This document shows, piece after piece, positions 1-5,589 of a stretch of DNA of 5,948 nt. This DNA is from Bacilli bacterium (lineage in GTDB: Bacteria; Bacillota_I; Bacilli_A; RF39; UBA660). The notes beneath the pieces are model-generated. The model saw only the letters and a list, made by a program, of their open reading frames with translations, searched no databases and was not told the origin of the DNA. The position numbers were made by a program, and so were the translations under genes. Position 1 is the stretch's first letter, and each line of letters opens with the position of its first letter. Location: assembly GCA_918219625.1 (NCBI GenBank), contig CAKJXT010000050.1, positions 1 through 5,948 on the forward strand. The letters are read 5' to 3'.

Positions 1-150
1 AAGTTCAAACTCAACATACTGCCCTTCAACTAAAGTCTTATATCCACTAGACAAAATTGAAGAATAATGAACAAAAATATCTTCATCCTCCTTATACTCA
101 ATAAAACCAAACCCCTTATCATTATTGAACCATTTTACTTTGCCTTTCAT
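1..150 (-). CDS. Cold-shock protein (CspA family), 3' end cut by window
   Basis: The first 50 residues of a cold-shock-domain protein, a small cytoplasmic protein that binds single-stranded nucleic acid and in this family melts RNA structure. The start MKGKVKWFN is typical of the family. Both RNA-binding motifs are visible: RNP1 as KGFGFIEY (about residues 12-19) and RNP2 as DIFVHYS (about 24-30). Family members are usually about 65-70 residues, so roughly 15-20 residues lie beyond the left edge. The ATG at 148-150 is preceded by AAGGGAG at 160-166 with good spacing. The gene points away from agrB and probably has a long leader. Family assignment is secure; which csp paralogue it is cannot be told. 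Confidence 0.95.
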   Translation of the reverse strand, partial: MKGKVKWFNNDKGFGFIEYKEDEDIFVHYSSILSSGYKTLVEGQYVEFEL

Positions 151-269
151 ATCAAAAATCTCCCTTCTAGTAAAATCGCTTACAATACAAATATACTTCA
201 TTTCACAGTACAAATTCAACAAAAACAAACCATCAAAATTCGACATATTTTTTACCGTAAAACATTTAA

Positions 270-275
270 ATTATA
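270..275 (-). promoter_or_regulatory. Candidate -10 of the csp promoter
   Basis: The minus strand reads TATAAT exactly. No good -35 lies 17 bases upstream; a TTGACA lies only 5 bases upstream, too close to pair with it. If used, transcription would begin near 263 and give a leader of about 110 nt. Long leaders are known for cold-shock genes, where RNA structure controls translation. A short dyad, TTTTACCGTAAAA (250-262), sits at the predicted start of the transcript. Confidence 0.35.
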
Positions 276-428
276 CTATATGTCAAAATACGAAAACCGA
301 ACATATCATTAAACCAAAAAAATAATGTCTAAAACTAAAAAAACATAAACACAGAATTAATTTAAACAAACTAAAAACATAAATCTAACATTAGAAGTCG
401 ACATACAAATTTCGATATTTTATTTAAC

Positions 429-434
429 TATACT
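429..434 (+). promoter_or_regulatory. Candidate -10 of the agrBD promoter, lacking a -35
   Basis: TATACT lies 19 bases before the agrB ATG. The hydrolase gene downstream has nearly the same geometry, with TAAAAT 21 bases before its ATG, which supports this placement. At 16-18 bases upstream there is no recognisable -35 (the sequence is CAAATT-like). A missing -35 is common at promoters that need an activator. The inverted repeat at 384-395 and nearby AAC-containing repeats (367, 389) lie about 45-75 bases upstream of the expected transcription start, where a LytTR regulator could bind. Confidence 0.35.
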
Positions 435-453
435 TACATCAAGAGGTAATAGT

Positions 454-1059
454 ATGAAGGAATTTGTATTAGATAAATGTATGAACATAATAAAGAAAAA
501 CATGCAATATGATGATACAAAATTAGAAGAAATAGAATATGGATTAGAAGGAATATATCTAACAATTACAAAAATAATAATAATCAGCACCATATGTATA
601 ATACTAGGAATATTTAAAGAATTCTTAATATTTCTAATAATATATTCAATAATGAGAGCCCCTTCATTTGGAATACATGCATCTAAATCATGGATATGTT
701 TAATAACATCAACACTATCATTCATAGGATTTCCACTACTCTCAATATACACAACATTAAACACTACAACAAAATTAATAATAGGAATAATATCAATTAT
801 TGGAATATACTCATTCTCACCAGCAGACACTGAAAAAAGACCAATAATAAATAAAAAAAGAAGAAAGGTATATAAAGTATTATCAACAATAATCGCAATA
901 ATATATATAATTCTTTCAATAAAAATAAATAATAACTTTGTTTCTAATTGCTTTATATATTCAACAATATTACAAAATATACTAATATCACCATTAACAT
1001 ATAAATTATTCAAAATGCCATACAATAACTACAAAACATACATTAAAAATATGGTTTAA
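454..1059 (+). CDS. agrB: AgrB: membrane endopeptidase that processes the AgrD autoinducer precursor
   Basis: A 201-residue integral membrane cysteine protease of the accessory gene regulator B family, the usual length. In this family it removes the C-terminal tail of AgrD and closes the (thio)lactone ring. The catalytic signature is clear: R68-A-P-S-F-G-I-H75-A-S-K-S-W-I-C82. The His-Cys spacing of 7 matches H77/C84 of S. aureus AgrB. The other hallmark, YSFSPADTEKRPIINKK (about 119-135), is a family-typical S-P-A-D-T-E-x-x-P block followed by a basic stretch. Several hydrophobic segments (about 37-65, 84-122, 142-158, 164-180) surround a soluble N terminus. The ATG follows AAGAGGT at 441-447. 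agrD begins 39 bases downstream. Ile is mostly coded by ATA. Identification is firm. Confidence 0.96.
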   Translation: MKEFVLDKCMNIIKKNMQYDDTKLEEIEYGLEGIYLTITKIIIISTICIILGIFKEFLIFLIIYSIMRAPSFGIHASKSWICLITSTLSFIGFPLLSIYTTLNTTTKLIIGIISIIGIYSFSPADTEKRPIINKKRRKVYKVLSTIIAIIYIILSIKINNNFVSNCFIYSTILQNILISPLTYKLFKMPYNNYKTYIKNMV

Positions 1060-1098
1060 ATTAATATTTAAACATAGAGAATAAAAAGGAGGGATAAT

Positions 1099-1218
1099 AT
1101 GACTTTTATAGCTTCAATTTTATCATTCTTGGGTGCTGCTGCAGCTAGTACTGGTTCAAATGCATGCTTCTTTGTTATGTTAGACGAACCAGAATGTCCT
1201 AAGAGCTTAATTAAATAA
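1099..1218 (+). CDS. agrD: AgrD: 39-residue autoinducing peptide precursor
   Basis: A short gene directly after agrB with a strong ribosome site (AAGGAGGG, 1087-1093). The protein has the three-part AgrD plan: a hydrophobic, probably membrane-bound N-terminal helix (residues 2-16), a small linker, then the signal core with C23 followed by an acidic tail with the family motif D29-E-P-E-C-P34. AgrB should cut just before D29 and link C23 to the new C terminus, giving a ring C-F-F-V-M-L with an N-terminal tail of unknown length. Known staphylococcal precursors have five residues from Cys to the cleavage site; here there are six. C33 in the tail is a second, unexpected cysteine. Third positions are richer in T (GCT, GGT, ACT) than in the neighbouring agrB. 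Confidence 0.95.
   Translation: MTFIASILSFLGAAAASTGSNACFFVMLDEPECPKSLIK
1165..1182 (+). other. Predicted ring-forming core of the autoinducing peptide
   Basis: These codons encode C23-F-F-V-M-L28, immediately before the conserved D-E-P tail. By analogy with S. aureus AgrD, cleavage falls after L28 and the C23 thiol joins its carboxyl group, giving a six-residue thiolactone. The alternative is cleavage after M27, giving a standard five-residue ring but placing Leu as the first tail residue. The upstream cut that sets the length of the exocyclic tail cannot be predicted. Confidence 0.6.
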
Positions 1219-1221
1219 AAT

Positions 1222-1251
1222 AAAAATGTTAGATTAATTTCTAACATTTTT
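1222..1251. terminator. Bidirectional terminator between agrD and agrC
   Basis: An 11-bp perfect stem, AAAAATGTTAG (1222-1232) with CTAACATTTTT (1241-1251), and an 8-base loop. T-rich runs follow on both strands (plus: TTTTTTATTTTAT; minus: TTTTTATTTTATTT), so it can stop transcripts from both convergent units. It starts 3 bases after the agrD stop, and the right arm touches the first base of the agrC stop triplet at 1251-1253. Confidence 0.85.
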
Positions 1252-2549
1252 TATTTTATCTTAAATTTTATTATTTGTTTAAATATATCTTTATTAATCT
1301 TTCTTTCATTAATAAAACAATCATTACCAGATACTAACTTCTTAACCAAAGACAATCCATACCCATGACCTTCGCCCTTAGTAGTATAACCTTCTTCATC
1401 AATTTTATCTAAATCTATTTTACCATCAAACCTATTAGAAATATCTATAACAAGCATATTATCATCAACATATAAAGAAATCATAATACGTCTATCCTCT
1501 ATCTTTAAACTTTCTTCAATGGCATTATCAAGAAGCACACCAACAATCTTACACAACTTGTAATTATCTTCCATATTCATATTTTCAAGATCAATTTTTC
1601 TTACATCACGACTAACATCAAGACTAAATAAAATTCTATTATCTTTCATAGATAACATTTTTTGATATATAATACCTTGTAAACCACCAGAAGGAATACT
1701 TTTAACCTTGGTATATAGAGCTTCATCATCTTCCTTCTCATCTTTAACAACAGTATCAATATACTTAATTACATCCTTATCATTCTTTTTAATCATATTT
1801 TTTATAATTAATAACTGATTCTTATTTTCGTGATTATCAATCCTCTGACGATCAACCATATCTTCATACTGATGAAGACTTTCCATTAAAGAAACATTTT
1901 CAGCTTGAACAATCATATTAATATTTTTTTGATTCATAGCCTTATAAACAATAAATGAATAAACTAACAGCAAAACAGAATTAATCATAATTACATAAAC
2001 AGACTTCATATTATAATAAATAACAGCCATTAAAAAATTAACACTTATTATTAATAATAAACAACCTAAAACAAGATTCTTAACATCAATTTTATCCGTA
2101 AATGAAATAAGTTTTTTATATAAAGATTTAAAAAATGGAATTAAACTAATAAATAAAAATATAATAGAAACCAAAACATTTCCAAAAAGTGTTACAAAAT
2201 AGTCACTCTTAACACCAGACGTATCAATTTTAAAAACAAATATTAGAATCAAAACACTTAAGACATCAGCCATAGTAAGCAATATTTGACTAAATATTGT
2301 AGATATTATAAATTCATTAACTTTCTTTCTAAATAGTAACCAATTACAAAATGAAAACAAAAAAGTTAATAATATCATTCTTATAAATGCATTAACATAA
2401 AAATAGTTTAAAAGACCAAATAAAGACATTAGTACCAATGAAATATAAAAATTAAACTTTTTAAAAGATATTTTTTCATCATAAAACTTCGACCAAACAA
2501 ATATCTCTGCAAAACTTAAAACGGAAATTGCAAACACTAACTTTACCAT
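1251..2549 (-). CDS. agrC: AgrC-like sensor histidine kinase of the GHKL/HPK10 type
   Basis: A membrane sensor kinase of about 432 residues, the usual AgrC length. The N-terminal 205 residues are hydrophobic with about six or seven membrane helices, as in AgrC where this part binds the cyclic peptide. A short helix (about 206-235) leads to the phosphoacceptor region N-H240-E-N-K-N-Q-L. The ATP-binding domain has an N box DNAIEE (341-346) and a G box GEGHGYGL (392-399). The His is followed by Glu where staphylococcal AgrC has Asp. The gene overlaps the upstream response regulator at TGATG, which indicates translational coupling. The ATG at 2549 was chosen; a TTG one codon earlier (2552) is the alternative and sits at slightly better spacing from AGAAAGGG (2561-2568). 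The ligand is probably the peptide from the facing agrD gene, inferred from position. Confidence 0.9.
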   Translation of the reverse strand: MVKLVFAISVLSFAEIFVWSKFYDEKISFKKFNFYISLVLMSLFGLLNYFYVNAFIRMILLTFLFSFCNWLLFRKKVNEFIISTIFSQILLTMADVLSVLILIFVFKIDTSGVKSDYFVTLFGNVLVSIIFLFISLIPFFKSLYKKLISFTDKIDVKNLVLGCLLLIISVNFLMAVIYYNMKSVYVIMINSVLLLVYSFIVYKAMNQKNINMIVQAENVSLMESLHQYEDMVDRQRIDNHENKNQLLIIKNMIKKNDKDVIKYIDTVVKDEKEDDEALYTKVKSIPSGGLQGIIYQKMLSMKDNRILFSLDVSRDVRKIDLENMNMEDNYKLCKIVGVLLDNAIEESLKIEDRRIMISLYVDDNMLVIDISNRFDGKIDLDKIDEEGYTTKGEGHGYGLSLVKKLVSGNDCFINERKINKDIFKQIIKFKIK

Positions 2550-3253
2550 CAAACACCAATCCCTTTCTTATAAGTAGAAGATAACATATCAATACTCAAG
2601 CCATTATCAAATATAATAACATTCTCACGTTTATCAATCATTCTAACTCTATCCATATTAACAAAACAGCTTCTATGAGTTTGAATAAGCTTGTTATCAC
2701 ACAACTCAATTACTTCTTTTAAAGTTAGATTAACTTTAAACTCATTATTTACAGTCTTAATAATGCATTTTCTATCATTAGATTCTTTAGTAATATATAA
2801 AATATCACTTAAAGGAATAGTGTATATAGTACCTCTATCTTGAAATTTAATATTAACTTTATGATGAATAAACTCTAATGCTTTATTAATAGAATTTGCT
2901 AACTTGTTTTCAAAGTCATCAAACTTGCATATGAAATTCAAAAACATAAGATCATCCTTAAGTAAAACCAACCCAGCTTCATTATGAACAGTCGCAAAAA
3001 TAATAATACTATCTATATCATGTTTTCTAATCTTTCTCGCAACATCAATACCAGATGCTTCTCTAGTCTCAATATCTAATATATAAATCTTATTAGATAA
3101 AGTAGAATTCATGATATCATAAAAACTAGAATCATACTCAACAAAACAATGAGTTTTATAACTAAACTTATTACTCATCATAGTTTTAGTTATAATATCA
3201 AACATAATATCTAAAAACTTCTTATTATCATCTACAACAATAAAATTAATCAT
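2549..3253 (-). CDS. agrA: AgrA-like response regulator (receiver plus LytTR DNA-binding domain)
   Basis: A 234-residue cytoplasmic transcription regulator, close to the usual AgrA length. The receiver domain (about 1-125) has the acidic pair D8-D9, phosphoacceptor D60 in Y-I-L-D-I-E, T88 in FATVH and K110. The LytTR domain (about 133-232) shows the family pattern, with THRSCFVNMDRV (192-203) matching the conserved H-R-S-x-x-V-N block that lies near DNA-contacting residues in AgrA. LytTR regulators usually bind pairs of direct repeats upstream of target promoters. The ATG at 3251-3253 follows AAGGAG with 5 bases between. It is the first gene of a two-gene operon with the kinase, so the order is A then C, unlike the B-D-C-A order of staphylococci. 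Phosphorylation by the downstream kinase is inferred from the operon. Confidence 0.93.
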   Translation of the reverse strand: MINFIVVDDNKKFLDIMFDIITKTMMSNKFSYKTHCFVEYDSSFYDIMNSTLSNKIYILDIETREASGIDVARKIRKHDIDSIIIFATVHNEAGLVLLKDDLMFLNFICKFDDFENKLANSINKALEFIHHKVNIKFQDRGTIYTIPLSDILYITKESNDRKCIIKTVNNEFKVNLTLKEVIELCDNKLIQTHRSCFVNMDRVRMIDKRENVIIFDNGLSIDMLSSTYKKGIGV

Positions 3254-3303
3254 ACAATCTCCTTACTATTACGGTTGCTAAAAGTTAATCGCGCACAATT
3301 ATA

Positions 3304-3332
3304 ATTTTATCATAACAATAAAAATATGACAA
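3304..3332 (-). promoter_or_regulatory. Promoter of the response regulator-kinase operon
   Basis: The minus strand carries -35 TTGTCA (3327-3332), a 17-base spacer, and -10 TAAAAT (3304-3309) preceded by TGA, so it is an extended -10 (TGnTAAAAT). Transcription would start near 3297, giving a leader of about 44 nt with the AAGGAG site. A TATAAT further downstream (overlapping 3299-3304) is an alternative -10 but has no matching -35. Confidence 0.55.
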
Positions 3333-3400
3333 CGACAAAAATAGACATTAAAACAAAATTTATATATTATAAACACAAAAAAATATATGAACACAAACCA

Positions 3401-3429
3401 TTGCTTTAACATAAATAATGTGTTAAAAT
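3401..3429 (+). promoter_or_regulatory. Promoter of the surface hydrolase gene
   Basis: -35 TTGCTT (3401-3406), a 17-base spacer, then -10 TAAAAT (3424-3429) preceded by TGT, an extended -10. The predicted start near 3436 leaves a leader of about 15 nt that already contains the AAGAGGTG ribosome site. It faces away from the regulator-kinase promoter, with about 70 bases between the two -35 elements, so a regulator bound there could act on both. Confidence 0.6.
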
Positions 3430-3450
3430 TACTACAGTAAGAGGTGTAAT

Positions 3451-4740
3451 ATGAAAAGAAAAAAAACACTAAATGTAATGATTCTATTAACATTACTAAC
3501 ACCAACAATAATAAATGCAAAAGAATATATAGTATGTGGAACAGATAAAAAATTCCCAACTGTAATCGCAACATTAATTTCAACAGCATATGTAATAATT
3601 AAAATACTTGTACCAATATTACTAGTAATATCAGGAATATTATCATTTCTAAAAGTAACATTCTCAAATAATGTAGATGAATCATTAGATAAAGCAAAAA
3701 AGAAATTTGTATCAAACTTAATAGCTGCAATTATAATATTCTTTATAGCGTCGATCATAAACTTTGTAATTGGACTAGTTGCAAGCAAAAATAATAGTTT
3801 TACAGACTGTATGTACTGCATGCTCCACCCAAAGGAATGCCAACAGATTGATAGTAAAACAGCAGCACTATGTCCAGGATTATTAAGTGATCAAGATAAA
3901 TATAATTCCGACTGTACTCTAAAAGATCCTGATAAAAAAGGAGAAAAAATAGATTACTCTTACACAGGTGAAACAGGTGTTCCAGCATATTCAAATACAA
4001 TAGCAAAAGCAGGAGGAGGAGCAATCGCAAGAACGCTTAGAGATAATCCAGATGGACAAACAAGTGAAAATATAGTATTAAGATCATATGAAAAATATAA
4101 TTATTATCTATATATTCCAAAACAAGTAGACAGTAACAACGCAGCACTTATTGTATATCTACACGGAAATGGTCAACAAGCTGATGCAAATCCAACAAGA
4201 GGAATAAAAGCAACTTTAGAAGACGATTTGAGTTTCTTATACCAAGCAAATCATGGTGTAGAATTTAATTGTTATGTATTAATGCCACAGGCACCAACAT
4301 TAAAATGGGACTCTGCAGCATTAAAAAGATTAATTGATTATGAAGTAGAACAAAATAGAATAGACAAATCAAGAATACATCTTATAGGATTTAGCTGGGG
4401 AGCAAATAGTACTCCAACAGTGATACATGAATTACCTAATTATTTTGCTACAGCGACAATGGTTTCAGTAAACAAAGACCTCACAGCATTCACTAAAGAA
4501 GATTTTCAAAACATTCCAACACTTTTTGTAACTGGAAGTATAGACAAAAACGGACATGGGACTGGAACATACCCTTTCTATGAATCCTTAAAAAACAAAT
4601 ATAATAACTCATGTTATAGAGAATACGCTGGAAAAGATCATGGCGGCCTAGTTGGAGAATTAATAAATGACAAACAACTTAATTGTGGAAGATACAACAC
4701 ATATCAAGATTGGGTATTAGATCAAAGAAGGACAGATTAA
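3451..4740 (+). CDS. Surface-anchored alpha/beta hydrolase with VirB2/TrbC-like N-terminal module
   Basis: A 429-residue protein in two parts. Residues 1-23 look like a signal peptide (MKRKK, hydrophobic core, cut after IINA). Residues 24-130 resemble the VirB2/TrbC pilin-like membrane family: a C29-G motif, helix about 37-67, a basic loop D-K-A-K-K-K, helix about 88-110, then C120-x-x-C123 and C130. The basic loop should be cytoplasmic, putting both ends outside. After a Cys- and Gly-containing linker (131-205), residues about 206-425 form an esterase/PHB-depolymerase-like alpha/beta hydrolase: HGNG 238-241 (oxyanion strand), G-F-S315-W-G nucleophile elbow, probable acid D365 and His in G-K-D-H397. 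The substrate is unknown; an ester in host, diet or envelope polymers is possible. Its AAGAGGTG ribosome site supports the ATG. It is divergent from the agrA-like gene. The hydrolase fold is well supported, the pilin-like assignment less so. Confidence 0.85.
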   Translation: MKRKKTLNVMILLTLLTPTIINAKEYIVCGTDKKFPTVIATLISTAYVIIKILVPILLVISGILSFLKVTFSNNVDESLDKAKKKFVSNLIAAIIIFFIASIINFVIGLVASKNNSFTDCMYCMLHPKECQQIDSKTAALCPGLLSDQDKYNSDCTLKDPDKKGEKIDYSYTGETGVPAYSNTIAKAGGGAIARTLRDNPDGQTSENIVLRSYEKYNYYLYIPKQVDSNNAALIVYLHGNGQQADANPTRGIKATLEDDLSFLYQANHGVEFNCYVLMPQAPTLKWDSAALKRLIDYEVEQNRIDKSRIHLIGFSWGANSTPTVIHELPNYFATATMVSVNKDLTAFTKEDFQNIPTLFVTGSIDKNGHGTGTYPFYESLKNKYNNSCYREYAGKDHGGLVGELINDKQLNCGRYNTYQDWVLDQRRTD

Positions 4741-4755
4741 ACTGTCCTTTTAAAT
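4728..4755 (+). terminator. Terminator of the hydrolase gene, overlapping its stop
   Basis: Perfect 8-bp stem AAGGACAG (4728-4735) with CTGTCCTT (4742-4749), loop ATTAAA, then a short TTTT run. The left arm codes for the last residues of the hydrolase and the stop codon sits in the loop. The T run is short, so termination may be only moderate in strength. Confidence 0.7.
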
Positions 4756-4758
4756 TAC

Positions 4759-4780
4759 AAAAAAGGACTACTTAAGTCCC
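4759..4780 (-). terminator. Terminator of the lipoprotein gene, overlapping its stop
   Basis: Read on the minus strand: GGACT, loop TAAGT, AGTCC, then six T. The loop contains most of the final Lys codon and the start of the TAG stop (4768-4770). It lies directly beside the terminator of the convergent hydrolase gene, so each strand has its own hairpin within about 50 bases. Confidence 0.7.
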
Positions 4781-5568
4781 TCATACCAATCTTTAACCTT
4801 TTGTTTTCCTTTACCTAAAATATTAACAAAATCATCCCAGTCACCAAAAGCAGTATCAACAAATAAATCTTTATACTCTTTTAATTTGTTATAATTTTCT
4901 TCACCTAATTTTTCCTTAGAAAAATCCTTAATATTTTGGCTTCCCTCTTTGATAACCTCGCTAGCCTTATTATAAGCAGTACCATATCCCTCTTTAATAT
5001 CATCCTTATAATTAGGATACTTAGAACATATAAGAGAATCAATAGTAGTTATATCGCATAACAACTGTTCTTTTGCGCTATCAGTTAAATCATCAAACTT
5101 AATACCACCAATTTCACCATCATAAAATAAGAAATCTACACAATATATAAAATATGATTTACCTTTATCTAATAATTCTTCGCTATCAAAACTATCCCTA
5201 ACACTATCACCCATTTTACCAATAAAATCCAAAACTTTAGAATCATCATCTGTAATAGTACAAGTAGTAACACTAAAATTTTCATCATCACTAACAATAG
5301 AATATGAATCAGTAGAACTTATAGGTGTACTAGAAGATGTAGTTGTAGAAACAAATGTTGTAGTTGTCGGTAATGATGTAGTTGTAGAAATAAATGTTGT
5401 AGTTGTAGGTAATACTGTAGTAGACGGCAATGTTATATCAACATAATCAAGACCACTAGAAACATTATTAGCAGTCTCACTAACATTATTTGATTTATTA
5501 CTACATCCACACAAAGAAACTAAACAAGCACCACTAAATGCAATAGACTTATAAAACTTAATACTCAT
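4768..5568 (-). CDS. Lipoprotein with Thr/Ser-rich repeated stalk, function unknown
   Basis: A 266-residue protein with a lipoprotein signal: a hydrophobic stretch followed by lipobox L19-C-G-C22, so C22 is probably lipidated and the protein anchored to the outer face of the membrane. Residues about 46-86 are a Thr/Ser/Pro stalk with two 13-residue copies of a unit like LPTTTTFVSTTTS, probably extended and a possible glycosylation target. Residues about 105-266 are charged and mostly helical, ending in a Lys/Glu-rich segment. C103, C143, C171 and C181 could form disulfides outside the cell. I recognise no known domain. The ATG at 5566-5568 has a G-rich ribosome site. It follows the upstream gene by 21 bases on the same strand and probably shares its transcript. 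Confidence 0.85.
   Translation of the reverse strand: MSIKFYKSIAFSGACLVSLCGCSNKSNNVSETANNVSSGLDYVDITLPSTTVLPTTTTFISTTTSLPTTTTFVSTTTSSSTPISSTDSYSIVSDDENFSVTTCTITDDDSKVLDFIGKMGDSVRDSFDSEELLDKGKSYFIYCVDFLFYDGEIGGIKFDDLTDSAKEQLLCDITTIDSLICSKYPNYKDDIKEGYGTAYNKASEVIKEGSQNIKDFSKEKLGEENYNKLKEYKDLFVDTAFGDWDDFVNILGKGKQKVKDWYEGLK
5336..5431 (-). repeat. 39-bp tandem repeat encoding the Thr-rich stalk
   Basis: Two full 39-bp units (5336-5374 and 5375-5413), differing at only a few bases, followed by a degenerate 18-bp partial unit (5414-5431) encoding LPSTTV. The unit length is a multiple of three, so gain or loss of a copy would change stalk length without breaking the frame. Confidence 0.85.
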
Positions 5569-5573
5569 ACAAT

Positions 5574-5579
5574 CCCCCC
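5574..5579 (-). promoter_or_regulatory. Unusual G-run ribosome binding site of the lipoprotein gene
   Basis: Six consecutive G on the minus strand lie 5 bases before the lipoprotein ATG, where other genes in the window use AAGGAG or AAGAGG. Pairing with the 16S tail would include mismatches or wobble pairs. The run supports the chosen start by its spacing. Confidence 0.55.
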
Positions 5580-5589
5580 AAAAAATAAA

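Larger units (their letters stand above)
151..453. other. Divergent intergenic region between csp and agrB
   Basis: No credible gene lies in these 303 bases. Short open frames here have no ribosome site and overlap the cold-shock gene in antisense. The region holds a candidate csp promoter and leader, a candidate agrB promoter, and several A-rich repeats upstream of agrB. Two are near-direct repeats starting ACTAAAAA at 334 and 370, and there is a 12-bp inverted repeat TCTAACATTAGA at 384-395. By hand count, C outnumbers G about 41 to 12 on the plus strand over 181-420. Confidence 0.7.

Noticed and set aside
67..325. Two plus-strand open frames at the left edge
   Set aside because: Both overlap the cold-shock gene in antisense, lack ribosome sites, and have low-complexity Lys/Ile-rich translations.
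420..1025. Open frame of about 200 codons antisense to agrB
   Set aside because: It is a shadow: agrB is A-rich with few codons that read as stops in antisense. The frame has no ribosome site, and agrB has clear catalytic motifs.
2549..2551. UGA read as tryptophan (Mycoplasma-type code)
   Set aside because: All visible Trp codons are TGG, no frame needs UGA read-through, and the UGA here forms a normal TGATG coupling with the kinase gene.
3271..3290. Two GTT-containing 10-bp blocks (ACGGTTGCTA and AAAGTTAATC) as a LytTR site
   Set aside because: They repeat every 10 bases instead of the roughly 21 expected for AgrA-type sites, and they lie in the leader of the regulator operon. The match is too weak.
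3299..4030. Minus-strand open frames opposite the hydrolase gene
   Set aside because: They are Leu/Phe-rich translations of the complement of a real gene, with no ribosome sites or motifs.
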